DNA from: Cynocephalus volans
Lineage: Eukaryota > Chordata > Mammalia > Dermoptera > Cynocephalidae
Direction of reading: 5' to 3'
Assembly: GCF_027409185.1 (NCBI RefSeq)
Contig: NC_084472.1
Coordinates: forward strand, 91,342,427 to 91,406,426
Length of the DNA stretch: 64,000 nucleotides
The notes beneath the pieces are model-generated. The model did not search any database, was not told where the DNA came from, and saw only the letters and a program-made list of their open reading frames with translations. Positions 12,061 to 24,039 of the stretch are shown here, piece by piece. Both the position numbers and the translations under genes were made by a program. The stretch's first letter is position 1, and every line of letters begins with the position of its first letter.

Positions 12061-12330
12061 TCCCAGCCTGGGGACCCCTGGTGTCCGCCGCGACGGAACT
12101 TGCACTCCCGGGCTCACGGCCCGGAGCCCGCAGCACGTGCCCACAGCGCCCCCGTGCGGAAAGCCCGGCCCAGCCGCCGGCGCCCTCGGGGGCAGGGAGC
12201 CCGGGGGGAACTTCCCTGGTGGGGATACCGCGCGTGCATTCACTGGGTCCTCTCTGGGAGGGGATCTGGCACCCGGCGGGGCCAGACTGCACGGGCTCGG
12301 ATCCGAACTCGGAGTGAGGCAAGTTACTTA
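11840..12330. promoter_or_regulatory. CpG island over former MTNR1A exon 1
   Basis: About 490 bases with high GC and many CpG (CCGCGGC, GCGCGCGG, CGCACGCGCG) in otherwise AT-rich surroundings. All six frames stay open for long stretches, which is typical of CpG-island composition and not evidence for protein. The position over the 5' end of the MTNR1A remnant fits a former promoter and first exon. Confidence 0.75.
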
Positions 12331-12405
12331 GCCGCTGGCTGCCCCAGTTTCCTTATCTGCAAAATGGGAGTAAAATAGTGTTTAACTCATCAACCTCACA
12401 GTTAG
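12310..12405 (+). repeat. MIR fragment
   Basis: Matches the MIR core in plus orientation: gtgaggcaagttacttag, then the TTTCCTTATCTGCAAAATGG block. MIR is an old tRNA-derived SINE shared by all mammals. Confidence 0.7.
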
Positions 12406-12473
12406 CAAGAGGTGAAAAAAATCAAGGAACTTTTCAATGGGGTATTGTACCATGGAGCATTGTGCTGATGTTT

Positions 12474-12626
12474 CCGATAATGAAATGAAATGAAAAAAGC
12501 AAAATGTAAGAATCAATATTTGCAGATAATAGGAGTGTATTACTTTCTTTCCTATTATCTGCAAATATTGATTTTTACATTTTGCTTTTTAAATTTCATT
12601 TCATTTTAATTTCATTTTCATTATCT
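12474..12626. repeat. Long imperfect inverted repeat (hairpin)
   Basis: The arm 12481-12533 is the reverse complement of the sequence beginning at 12551. A perfect 23-base stem (starting CCTATTATCTGCAAATATTG) is followed by one mismatch, then 16 more paired bases, then ATTTCATT-rich outer arms that pair with gaps out to about 12474 and 12626. The loop is about 17 bases (12534-12550). I do not recognise the family. It could be a palindromic MITE or a hairpin-forming non-coding element. Confidence 0.85.
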
Positions 12627-13190
12627 AGGACACATAATTAGGTAGAAGATCTGATACACGACAGCAATCGATGTAAAATTGCTAGGAAATGGCTTAACCA
12701 CTGTGTGCAGGGCAGAGTGAAAAAAAAACAACAAAAAACCAAAAACTCAAAACTTTCTGAGGATCATGAAAGAAAACTTAAATGAGAGACATACCATGTT
12801 CCTGCATCGAAAGCTTGAAATTTTCCCTTTTCCCATACACGTTTTGCCAGCCCAATAAAATACCAAATGACTCTACAGTTCTTACGAAAGAGTAAAAAGA
12901 TGTGTACGAAGAAGGATTTGAATAAGATGAGTGAGAGGTGTGACCTACCAATATTAAAATGCGCACTAAAAGTTTCAGTAAAACAGTGTTAAGTTCAACA
13001 ATTCAAGAACACATAGACAGAGATTTGATAAAGGTAACATTTTAAATCAGTGGGGGAGGGATGGCTTATGAAAACAAAGATGCATTTAAAGAATTGTAGG
13101 TAAATATTTATATAATCTTGGGGTGGAAAAGAACTCTCTAAGCACGGAAAAGAAAAAAGGACAGAAGACAATCATAATCGTAGGAAAAAC
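12627..13190. other. No gene seen
   Basis: AT-rich non-coding DNA with short A-runs; no domain, exon or repeat family recognised. Confidence 0.5.
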
Positions 13191-13194
13191 AGTA

Positions 13195-13400
13195 GCAGCT
13201 ACCATTGATTGAGCGCTTGTCATTTCCCAGCTCTTGGACAAGTACTTTTCATGCATGTAACAATCCTACAAGGTTTGGCATTGCTAGTACCATTTTATGG
13301 TGAAAAACCTGTAGAGTTGAGAGGTTAAGTAATGCACCTAAGTCACAGAGCTAGTAATGCGTGCAGGCAGAATTTGAATTTTGTTCCCTCCAACTCCAAA
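13195..13400 (-). repeat. MIR element
   Basis: Reverse complement of MIR: AGCTACCATTGATTGAGCGC, then a stretch like TTTTATGGTGAAAAACCTG, then GAGGTTAAGTAATGCACCTA and CACAGAGCTAGTAATG. Confidence 0.75.
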
Positions 13401-14505
13401 GCAACAAACCTCATTGCTAAGTGATAGTGAGTGTCAGTAGTGATAGATTTGACTACAGAAAAGTTAAACCTGCTTTACTCAACAACACAAAACAAAACAA
13501 AACAAACAAAAAAACACCACAGGCAAGTAAAAGCCAAGTAAACGGGGGAAACAATTTGTGACATATCTGAGTGACAAAGCATTAATGACATTCATTATAT
13601 AAAGAAGCCTTTCAAATAAACAAGGAAAAAAACCCAGTCGAAATAGATTTAAAGGTCATAATTAGACAATTAAAAACTAAAAATTTATATGTAACCTTTC
13701 TTTTAGAAAAACACTTAAAATAATATAGTGAGTTATCATTCCAGCTGTCACTTTTGAAAACATTAAAAATGATAGTACCAAGTGTGATCTAAAAAAATAG
13801 AAAATTCCTATACCCTACATACAAAAGTCTTAAAACTGTACATACCCTATTACCCAGTGATTCTTCTTAATAAAAAAACAATTGAACAAACATTCAAATG
13901 TATAAGAACACATAGTTGTTCCTCACAGCATTGTTTGTAATACTTAAAACCTAAACCTTCTGTAATTGGATTTTGATAAACAAATTAATGCAAGCAGTAG
14001 ATTAAATACAATGGCACAGGAGGCTAACTCTCTTCAGAAGGGGTGACATACGCAGTGGTGGAGGTGCAGATAGAAAAACTCACAATCTTTCTCACCTGGG
14101 AAATGAGAAAAGTGAAACTGGGAAATCAGGAACACTGAAAGGAATGTGGAAATTCCAGAAAAGAAAGAGCCAGGGAGGGGATCCGCAAACTCTGAATGTC
14201 CACATCAGAGATGTGAGTGATCCCTGAACCATGCAGAACCATGCACGTGAGGAACAGACTCGAAGTAGCCCAGCTGAAGGCAAAAGGTCTGAACTGAGAC
14301 TGGAGCTGCCACACAAGAAACAGAGCTACAGTTCAAGCCTAGCCAGGAACACTATCTACTAAAACAAAGAAAACAATACTCAAAAGAGAAAATATTAGCA
14401 TCTAGAACACCCACCCTTTAACTTTCAGGGTTCAATCCAGAATTACTCAACATATGAAGACTCTCTATCTACCTATCATATTCTTAAGATACGATAAAAT
14501 CAATC
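13401..14505. other. Probable ancient L1-derived DNA, no gene
   Basis: The stretch 13850-14000 (CATAGTTGTTCCTCACAGCA, TTGTAATACTTAAAACC, TGGATTTTGATAAACAA) resembles the 3' part of old L1 elements in plus orientation. The rest is too degraded to place. No coding evidence. Confidence 0.4.
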
Positions 14506-14514
14506 AAATTAAAT

Positions 14515-14577
14515 TCCTAAATGAATCTGAACCCATGACCTTGAGGGTATAAGGCCACGCTCTAACCAACTGAAGAT
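14515..14577 (-). repeat. tRNA-derived SINE fragment (tRNA-Ile-like)
   Basis: The minus strand reads TCAGTTGGTTAGAGCGTGGC, then CTTATACC and AAGGTCATGGGTTCAGATTC. This is a tRNA-like body with A-box (AGTTGG) and B-box (GGGTTCAGATTC) similarity, closest to tRNA-Ile. The acceptor stem is absent and there is no sign it is a functional tRNA. Colugo CYN SINEs are of this type, which is a weak clue to species. Confidence 0.6.
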
Positions 14578-14836
14578 ATTGGAACTAACAATCTCAGTGG
14601 AGATTGTGGGAAATCTCAGGAGAGATATCAAAACAATAAAAAAGAACCAAATGAAAATTCTACAGCTCAAAAACATACCAGTTCTTAAATTAAATATTCA
14701 CTACATGGACTTAAGGGCCAAATGAACTTGACAGAGGAAAGCATTTGTATTCTAAAAGATAAATCAATAGAAATTATCCAACATGAAAAACAAAGAGAAG
14801 GTATTTTAAAAAATGAACAAAATCTCCCATACCCAT

Positions 14837-15157
14837 TGTAAAGTTGCTGAGGAAGGAGACGCTAGCCAGGTAAAGTAAGAAAAGAAGATTTTATTAGTAA
14901 GTAGCAAGCGGACCTGCCAGGCTGAACTGAAAAATGGTGTCAGCGCCGAGAGGCAGTTGGGTGTCTTCTTTTATAGGGTTAAGACTGGCATCTGGCCTGG
15001 CCTAGGAAGACAGTCACAGTGTTCCACTCCTTATACAGCCTGCTCTTGGGAACAGAGACTAAGGGAGATAGAAACTTAGAGGAACAAAATTTAGAGACAC
15101 GAAACCAAAGGGTGGAGGCTTTCTAAAAGTCAAGTTTTCAGTTCCAGGGACCTAACA
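14837..15157 (-). mobile_element. Solo LTR with 5-bp target duplication
   Basis: A 321-base LTR bounded by TG and CA, flanked by CCCAT at 14832-14836 and 15158-15162. On the minus strand it starts TGTTAGGTCCCTGG, has a TATA box in CCCTATAAAAGAAG and a poly(A) signal in ACTAATAAAATC. This is a normal U3-R-U5 order for a class I (gammaretrovirus-like) endogenous element, reduced to one LTR. It sits inside old L1 sequence. No viral coding region remains. The clean ends suggest a fairly recent insertion. Confidence 0.85.
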
Positions 15158-15447
15158 CCCATTAGATTATATGAGTATTAACTGGAATACTAGCTGTAGA
15201 GATAGGAGAGTGCAGATAAAAATGTTTGAAGAAATCATACCTGAAATTTGTCCAAATTTTAGGAGAGAAATAAATTTATACCATGCAAGATGCTAAATGA
15301 ATGCTAAGCAGAATAAACGAAAACAACCGTACTAAGGCACATCATAGTCAAACTGCTAAAAGCCAAAGATAAAAAACACTAAAAGAAAAGCAACACATTG
15401 CACATCAGTGAACAATTAATCCGACTAACAACTGTCTTCTCAGAAAC

Positions 15448-16008
15448 TGTTAGTTTTCTATTACCATTATAACAAATTACCTAAATTAACTTAATTTAGA
15501 GGTTTAAAACACCTATTTATTATCTCATAGTTACATAGGCCAGAAGTCCAGGTACAGAGTGGCTTGGCTGGCCCTATTCTTAGAGTCTTATAAGGACAAA
15601 ATCAAATGGTCGGTAGGGCTGTGTTTCTTTTTAGAGTTTCTAGGGATAAATCCACTTCCAAGCTCATTCAGGTTGTTGGCAGAATCCAGTTCCATGCTGT
15701 TGCAGGGCTGAGGTCATTCTGGGAGTTAGCTGTGTACCTCGACCCATAGGCCCTTTTCTCCATCTTCAAAGTCAGCAGTGTTGTGTCAAGTCCCACTTAC
15801 ACTTCAAATTTCTCTAACTTTACCTTTTGCCTCATCTCTCCTGCTTCTAGCTGGTGAAAGTTATCTGTTGTAAGGACTTTTGTGATTAGATTGAGCCTAA
15901 CTACATAATCCAGGCTAATCTGAAAAGTCCCTTTTGACATGTAATGTAACATATTCTCAGGTTTGAGGGATTAGGGTCTGGGCATATTGGGGGATCATTA
16001 TTCTGTCA
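15448..16008 (+). mobile_element. Old solo LTR (ERVL/MaLR-like)
   Basis: Starts TGTTAGTTTTCTATTACC and ends ATTATTCTGTCA, with flanks GAAAC (15443-15447) and GAAAT (16009-16013) as a slightly decayed 5-base target duplication. It matches a common mammalian repeat that I recall only by sequence; the family name is uncertain. It interrupts the old L1. Confidence 0.65.
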
Positions 16009-17440
16009 GAAATGATGAAGGGCAAAAGAACACTGGAACATTATCTTTAAAGTGGTAAAAGAACAAACCTGTGAAACTAGAACTCTATATTCAGTGAAAA
16101 TATCACTCAAGAATGAAAGCAAAATGACATTCTCAGATCAAAGAAAACTAAGAGAATCTGTCACCAGTAGACCTGCAGTATAATAAATGCTAGAGGAAGT
16201 TATTTAGGCTAAAAGAATGGGTACCAGTTGGAAACTCAGACTCTCAGAAAATAAGGAGGAACATAAGAAATGGTAAATATCTGGGTAAAGAGAAAATATT
16301 TTTTCCTTTTTTCCTCTTAAGTTCTCTGCAAGCTATACAATGTTTAAAAACTAAAATTGTAACATTGCCTTGTGGGATTTATAATATACACAAAGACATT
16401 AAATATAACAACTATTTATAAAGCATGGAGGTATATAAGTTTGCATAATTTCTATATTTTACATGAAGTAATATAGTAATAGCCATATGTACTGTAAAAA
16501 GTTAAGGTTGCCTTTTTTAATCCATAGGACAACCACTATAAAAACAGTGTAAAAGAGAGTAGCCAAAAAAAAAAAAAAAAAGGTGTGAAAAATATATTCA
16601 GTTAATCTAATTTAAAAGTCAGAAAAAGAGGTGAAACAAAGGAACAAAATAAATTGATAAAATGATAGACCTAAACTAGACCATAACAAGAATTACATTA
16701 ATCATTAATGAACTAAACACTCTAAAGAGAAGGCAGAGATTGTCAGAATGGATAAAGAAAACAAGATCCAGGAATACCTCATTTATAGAGATAAACTTTA
16801 TATATAAAGACAAAGATAGGTTGAGAGTAAATAGATAGAAAAAGATACACTAAGCAAACAATAAAGATAAGAAGGCAAAAGTGGCTATATAAATATCAGA
16901 TTAAATAGATTTCAATCAAAATATATTACCAGAGATAAAGAGAGACATATCATAATGATAAAAAAGTCAATTCTGTAGGAAGACATATTCGTAACAATGA
17001 AAAATTGTGTATGTACCCAATAACAAAGCTTTTAAATACATGGAGCAAAAATTGACAAAATAAAAGAAACAGACAATTCCATAGTCATAAATGAAAACTA
17101 TAACATCCCTCCCTTAGCGATGATAAACTATACAAAAAATTAGCAGACACAGAAGATCTGAGCAGTGCTATCAACAACCAAGAGTGTTCATGTATATGTA
17201 GGACATTTACTAGGAAAGACCATATTCTTGACTATTAAAAATGCCTCAATAAAAATTTGAAAGTGGATATCATACAGAATATATTCTCTGATTACAGTGG
17301 AATTAAACTAGAAATAATAAAGATGAGATAACTAGAAAAACCCAAACCATTTGGAAATTAAACACCACACATCTAAATAATCATGTCAGAGAATAATCAC
17401 AATGAAAATTAGAAAATACTTTAATATTTTTATATTAAAT

Positions 17441-17605
17441 AATAACAATGATCATGAAATAAGAGTGAAAATTCCACATGTCAAAATGCGTAGGAGGCAG
17501 TCTCCCTCTCTATCTCTCCCACCACTTTTATGGTGTGGTTGATGGGCTAGTGCTGGCAGAACAAGTTTTAAGTTGTCATACATAGTGGCCTTTAAAAATT
17601 GCCTC
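17441..17605. other. Short unassigned gap between two L1 copies
   Basis: About 165 bases (containing TCCCTCTCTATCTCTCCCAC) that match neither L1. Nothing recognised. Confidence 0.4.
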
Positions 17606-18151
17606 AGGAAACTTTGGAAACCATACAAATATTTGGAAATAAAACAATATGCTCCTGAATGACATATGGGTTAAAGAAGAAATCAACCAGAAATCAAAAA
17701 ATTTCTCGAAACTAATGATAACAATGACACATTATACCAAAACCTATGGGATACAACAAAAGCAGTACTAAGAGGACAGTTTATTTCAATAAATGCTTTC
17801 ATCAAGAGAACAGAAAAATGTCAAATAAACAACCTAACATTACACCACAAAGAACTAGAAAAACAAGAACAACCCCAGAGTTAGTAGATGAAAAGAAATA
17901 ATTAAAATCAGAGCAGAACTAAATGAAATAGAGATCAAAGATGCAATAGAAAAGGTCAATGAAACAAAAAGTTGTTTTTTTAAGATAAACAAAATAGACA
18001 AACCACTAGACAGATTAACCAAAAAAAGAAGAGAGAAGACCCAAATAACTAAAATCAGAAATGAAATCACAATGATACCACATAAATACAAAGAATCATT
18101 AGAGATTACTATGAACATCCATATGCCAACAAATTTCAAAACCTGGAGGAA

Positions 18152-19036
18152 ATGGATAAATTTCTCAATGCACACAAACTACCAAGACTGAACCAAGAAG
18201 ACATAGAAAAACTGAACAGATCAGTAACAAGCAATGAGATTGAAGCAGAAATCAGAAATATTCCAACAAAGAAAAGTCCAGGACAGGATGTCTTCACTGC
18301 TGAATTCTACAAAACTTTTAAAGAGGAATTAATGCCAATTCTTTCTAAACTATTCCAAAAAATTGAAACAGAAGCCATTCTCCCAAAATCATTTTATGAG
18401 GCCAGCATCACCCTGATGCCAAAACCACACAAAGATACAACAAAAAAAGAAAACTATAGGTCAATAGCCTTGATTAACTTAGACATCAAAATCCTAAACA
18501 AAATGCTAGCAAACAGAAAACAGCAACACATCAAAAAGATTATACACCATGATCAAATAGGATTCATCCCAGGAATGCAAGGATGTTTCAACATATGCAA
18601 ATCAATAAATGTGATACACCACATCATCAAAATCAAAGCCAAAAACCATATGACCATCTCAATAGATGCAAGAAAAGCATTTGACAAAATTCAATATTGC
18701 TTCATGATAAAGACAGTAAACAAATTAGGTATAGAAGAAAGCTACCTCATCACAATAAAAGCCATATATGACAAACCCACTGTCAATTTCATCCTAAATC
18801 GGGAAAAGTTGAAAGCTTTCCCCTTAAGATCAGGAACAAGACTTCCATTTAACATAGTTTTGGAAGTACTTGCCAGAGAAATTAGACAAGAGAAAGAAAT
18901 AAAGGTCATCCAAGCAGGAAAGGATGAAATCAAACTATCCTTGTTTGCAGATGACATGATTCTATATATAGAAAATCTGAGAGACTCTATCAAAAAATTC
19001 TTAGAGCTGATAAACAAATTCAGTAAGGTTGCATGA
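18152..19036 (+). pseudogene. L1 ORF2 reverse transcriptase fragment
   Basis: An open stretch of 294 codons covers the L1 reverse transcriptase: [42 protein letters not shown] and [10 protein letters not shown]. Compared with the young copy at 1-6436, the block after GTR (QGCPLSPLL) is reduced to L-P, a net loss of seven residues without a frame change, so a conserved RT motif is missing. Dead relic. Confidence 0.85.
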
Positions 19037-20065
19037 TACAAAATCAATATACAAAAATCAGTAGCATTTCTATACTCCAACAACAAACTAGAAGAAACAG
19101 AAGTTGAGAAAGCAAGCCCATTTATAATAGTCACCAAAAAAAAAAAACAAAAAAACAAAAAAACCTTGGAACAGATCTAACCAAAGAGGTGAAAGATCTC
19201 TACAATGAGAACTACAAGTCACCATTGAAAGAAATTAAAGAGGACACCAAAAAATGGAAAGACATTCCTTGTTCATGGATTGGAAGAATCAACATAGTGA
19301 AAATGTCCATACTGCCCAAAGCCATCTAAAGATTCAATGCAATCCCCATCAAAATATCAAGAGCATTCTTCATAGAAATAGAAAAAGCAATCCTAACATT
19401 TCTATAACAACAAAAGATGCCAAATAGCCAAAGCAATCTTGAGCAAAAAAAAGTATATTATATATTACTGACTTCAAACTATATTACAAATCTATGTTAA
19501 CTAAAACAGCATAGTACTAGCATAAAAACAGACATGTGGACCAATGAAACAGAATAGAGAACCCAAAAATCAACCCATGTATTTATAGCCAGCTGATCTT
19601 TGGCAAGGGCACCAAGAACATACATTGAGGAAAGGAGAACTTCTTCAATAATTGGTGCTGAAAAAACTGGATGTCCATATGTAGGATGAAACTAGACCAG
19701 TACCTCTCACCATATACCAAAATCAACTCAAAATGGACTAAAGACTTAAAACCTGAAACTTAAAACCTCCTAGAAGATAACATAGGGGAAACACTCTAGG
19801 ATATAGGACTGGACAAAGACTTCATAAATAAAAAACCAGAAGCACAGACAACAAAAGAAAAAATAAACAAATGGGATTATATCAAACTAAAAAGCTTCAG
19901 CACAGCAAAGGAAACAATCAACAGAGTGAAAAGACAACCTACAGAATGGGAGAAAGTATTTGCAAACTACATATCTGACAAGGGATTAGTATCCAGAATA
20001 CACAAAGAGCTCAAACAATTTTACAGCAAAAAAAACAATACAATTTAAAAATGGGCAAAGGAGCT

Positions 20066-20471
20066 TGATGGAGTTTGGATGTGTTGTCCCCTCCAAAATT
20101 CCTGCGGAAATTTGATCTCCAATGTGACGGTGTTGGAAACTGATAGAGTCATGGGGGCGGATCCCTCATGAATGGATTCATGCTCTCCCTGGGGGTGGGG
20201 GGATTAATGAGTGAGTTCTCGCTCTATTAGTTACCGCAAGAGTTTGTTGCTTAAAAAGACCTTGGCACCTTCTCTCTCTCTCTTGCTTCCTCTCACCATG
20301 TGATCTGCTTGTACCCGCCGGCTGCTGCCACTTTCCGCCATGAGTGGAAGCAGCCTGAGGCACGTGCCAGATGCAGCTGTCCTGGAATCGTAAGCCAAAT
20401 AAACCTCTTCTCTTTATACATTACCCAGTCTCAGGTAATTCTGTTTTAGCAACACCAAACAGACTAAAACA
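20066..20471 (+). mobile_element. Solo LTR, ERVL-MaLR (MST-like)
   Basis: A 406-base LTR from TGATGGAGTTTGG to CTAAAACA with a perfect 5-base target duplication GAGCT at 20061-20065 and 20472-20476. Diagnostic blocks are GGGGCGGATCCCTCATGAAT, AATGAGTGAGTTCTCGCTCT, CGCCATGAGTGGAAGCAGCC and the poly(A) signal in GCCAAATAAACCTC. L1 sequence resumes exactly after the duplication, so this LTR entered an existing L1. No internal viral sequence remains. Confidence 0.9.
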
Positions 20472-21395
20472 GAGCTGAATAGACATTTCTCAAAGGAGGA
20501 CATACAAATGGCCAACAGGTATATGAAAAAATGCTCAACATCACTAACCATCAGGGAAATGCAAATCAAAACCACTTTGAGATATCACCTTACCCTAGTC
20601 AGACTGGTATTATAAAAATGACAGAGAATAACAAATGCTGGTGAGGATGTGGAGAAAGGGGAATGCTTTGGCACTTTGGGTAGGACTGTAAATTTGTATA
20701 GCCATTATGGAGGTTCCTCAAACAACTACAGATAGAACTACCATGTGGCTCAGTAGTCCCACTACTGGGGATATATCCAGAGGGTTGGAAATCATCATGT
20801 CAAAGGGATACCTGCACTCCCATGCTCATCGCAGCTCTGTTTACAATAGCCAGATGATGGAACCAACCTAAATGTCCATCAGTCAATGGCTGGATAAGGA
20901 AATTGTGGTATATATACACAATGGAAGACTACTCAGCCATAAAAAAGAATGAAATTCTGCCATTTGCAGCAACATGAATGAGCATGGAGAAAATTATCTG
21001 AAGTGAAACAACCCAGGTACAGAAACAAATATCACATATTCTCCCTTATAAGGAGGAGCTGAATCCATAAATTAACAAATAAACAATAAAGAGAGAGACA
21101 GACAGAGAAAAAGAAAGAAACAACAATCATATTAATATGTTGAACTTTTAGAAAGAGAGAAAAGAACTGTGGTTACTAGAAGTGGAAAAGGGCAGGGTAG
21201 GGGGAGAGCAAGGGGAGTAAATGAGGAATTGGTTAACGAACACAAAGAATGATTTCATATTGTATTGATCATAAGCTAACTATCCTAATCTAACCATCAC
21301 ACATTGTACACAACTACTGAAAAGCAACTTTGAACCCCATGTGTATGTATAATAAGCTGTCTTAAAAATTTTTTTTAAATAAATAAAATTCGAAT

Positions 21396-21900
21396 TTTAA
21401 CATCCAAAGTAAAATAAAATATAATTTGCTTCAGGATGTAGGAATATTTAAAATCCATTATATTTTTCTTGGTCTTTAAGTCCGCTGCTGAAACCGTAAA
21501 ACAATAGATCACATTTAACATCCCCCAAAGAACTTGATATGAAAAGCACATTACTATCTGTAACTAATTACAGATCATTTTTTATCACTGTAAAGAATCT
21601 ATAAGAGCATGAGTTAATTATTTCGCCCAAGCTTCCTCCTTACCAAGGAGTTGATAATGGTTTGCTAACCTGGAAGAATTCTATTTATGTCTCAGTCTGG
21701 GTTTCTTAGACCCCTTGGCCTGCTTTCTAATACCACCTGCTGGGCTTTCAAATTTGCTTGGCCCATATCTCTTCTCTGTTCCGTGGCCTATTTTTCTTTT
21801 CCTGTTCCAAAGCTCCAAAGCTACCCTGCTTTATTGTCATAGTTCTGTAAGTTTTGACTTCTCATTTTTTTGCTTCAGATTTGTTTTTTTTTTAAACTAT
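21396..21900. other. No gene seen
   Basis: AT-rich spacer between two L1 copies of opposite orientation. Nothing recognised. Confidence 0.5.
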
Positions 21901-22830
21901 CCCTGACCCTCTGCCCTTCCAACTAATTTGTTCTAAAATCAGCCTGTCAAGTTTCATGAAAATTCTTGTGAGATTTTGATTGAAATTGTATAAGACATAA
22001 ATAAATTTGTGAAGAATCATCGTATTCAAAATAATAAGTTAGAAATGTCAATTTTGATTATAGATTGTTAATACCCTTGTAATGTATTCAGTGTTTGTTT
22101 TACGTAACCTAAGACCAACTTCTAAAATAAAAATAAGTCTAGAATTATTGTGTCTTCTGGTAATTTTAAACTTACATCATTTTGTATCATCTCTCTTTAT
22201 TCCTACTAAGACTTTTTGCCTTAAGCTCTGTTTCACCAGACATTAATATAGCTGCAACAATCTTCCTTTTAAGTTTGCCTGGTCTATCTCTTTCCATCTT
22301 TTTATTCTTAACTCTTCTATCTCTTATGTTTTAGGTGGGTCTCATGTAAATAGCATGAAACTTCTTACATCTTAGGATCTTTTAACTAGCCATATTAGCA
22401 CATTTACATTTATTGTGACTACTAATGTATTTAAACTTATTTCTAGAATTTTATTTTGGGCTATTTACCCCTTTACTGTGCTCTCTCCCTCCCCTCCTCC
22501 TTTTCTATTTTTCTTATCTCTTTTTCCCCTGTTTTAGAAATTATTTCCATTTGTTGGCAGTTTACTTTTCAAGTTTTTTAACAGGCATACTTGAAATAAT
22601 ATCTCTTCTTCTTTCCAAACTATATTAGGACATTAGAATGTTTTGACTATGATCATTCTTCTCTCATCTGACATGTTATTGTTCACAATATTCTCATCGC
22701 TTCAATTAGTCATAACTATTTTTCATGTTGATATTGTTGGTGCTTGCTTACCAATATCTTAATTCACTATTTCTCTGTACATTTAATTTTTTCTCCTATT
22801 TAAAGCATCATCAGGGTGTGTCTATTGGTA
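21901..22830 (-). mobile_element. Ancient LINE-1 fragment
   Basis: Antisense copy of old L1 ORF2 start and middle: GTTTTAGGTGGGTCTCATGT, AGACATTAATATAGCTGCAA and TGATTGAAATTGTATAAGAC are the reverse complements of endonuclease and palm-region L1 sequence. Heavily decayed. Confidence 0.6.
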
Positions 22831-24025
22831 GTAAGCCCTTGCTGTGGATTGATGTCCCCCCCAAAAAACTAAGTCTCCACTGTGACAGTGTAAAGAGGGT
22901 GAAAATCCACATTAGTTAGAAGTACGAGTCAGGTATTTTCCTGTTCCAGTGATGCTTGACTGAGGTTATTGTCTTTGAGCTCTCCCTAGGAGATAAGGAC
23001 CCTAACCCTGAAATAACATCAAAGGTTTGAAGCTGATCAGCCCACCAACTTCACACGCCACAATGCCAAAGCACCCAGTCCATCGTGGGACCCTGACATC
23101 TGACTCAGACCCTCTGCTGATCCCGTCACCAGCTTCTCCCTTTGCCTGCAGGATAAAACTCTTACCGCGCCTTCCCACCTCTTCCCCTTTATAACGCAAT
23201 TTTCTAATGCCCAGAACAGGCATTAGAAGGTGGGATGATTTTAGCCTGGTCATTCCCCAGGTGTTGATTATATGAATAAGCTTCCAATCCTTGCACCAAC
23301 TTTTGATTTGGATTATTTGTTTAGTGCGAGAGGGCAGCCTCTGGTAACGTGGGGCGATTTCAGGGTGCTAGCTTTACATATGTGGCAGAGGGAGAAGACT
23401 CAGCTAAAATTGCCTGAATCTCTGGAGACTGACACCTCATCTCCTGGCTCCACATGGGCATTAAAACACAAGTCCTCTTTCTTCCTTTGAGTGACAAAGC
23501 TCCTCAGGCCTATCACAGGCTCACCAATTTACTGTTTTCAATTTATTCTTTGTTTTAGACTTTTGAAAAATTGTGTGCTCAGGTGTGCATTCCTTGTATT
23601 CTATCCAGTATTTCTAACTGTGCTGTAGGGAAAGAATTTTCAGGCTATATAATCTAAAGGTTTGCCAGAAACATGATTGAAATTGTTTTTTAATTTGTTT
23701 TTTACAATATCTTGGAAGATTATAAAATCTAACCTTCAATTCTAAAACTCTATGGTCATAAATATTTCCTTACTAAAAGCTCATTACGTACCTAATTTTA
23801 AGTATAAACTTTGAAGCTTTGAAGAACATATTGTCTAAAGAGCAATAGCCTAATAGGTATAAATTTTCATTCAATAATGCAATGTTTTCTTTTTCAAATT
23901 CTACTGCTAATCATTGTATAGTTTCTCTGTCTCTAAATTTTGATAGTAAATCTATTAACTTTACAAATACATTACTGATGTTCATTTAGATAGTGTGTGC
24001 ATGAAAGTATAAAATTAATAATGTA
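22831..24025. other. No gene seen
   Basis: Non-coding DNA. The segment 22840-23270 has a promoter-like or LTR-like look (TTGATGTCCCCCCCAAAAAA; GCAGGATAAAACTCTTACC), but I cannot define ends or a family. Confidence 0.4.
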
Positions 24026-24039
24026 TTAAGCTATTAAAT

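Larger units (their letters stand above)
14590..17440 (+). mobile_element. Old LINE-1 backbone with nested insertions
   Basis: Degenerate L1 in plus orientation. ORF1-like sequence runs over about 14600-14836, resumes at 15158 and again after 16009. The endonuclease part of ORF2 follows at about 16700-17430 (TTGTCAGAATGGATAAAGAA, CTCTGATTACAGTGGAATTA). All frames are broken. Two solo LTRs (14837-15157 and 15448-16008) interrupt it, so it is older than both. Confidence 0.65.
17606..21395 (+). mobile_element. 5'-truncated LINE-1, split by an LTR
   Basis: A younger L1 in plus orientation covering the later part of ORF2 and the 3'UTR. ORF2 frames are broken by many stops and shifts. The 3' end is A-rich near 21365-21395. 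An MST-like LTR splits it at 20066-20471. The reverse transcriptase fragment is described separately. Confidence 0.85.

Noticed and set aside
11841..12378. Frames of 92-171 codons on both strands in the CpG island
   Set aside because: Only the minus-strand helix 1 segment resembles a real protein; the rest is composition-driven.
14515..14577. Possible functional tRNA-Ile gene
   Set aside because: No acceptor stem, diverged anticodon arm, and SINE-like context.
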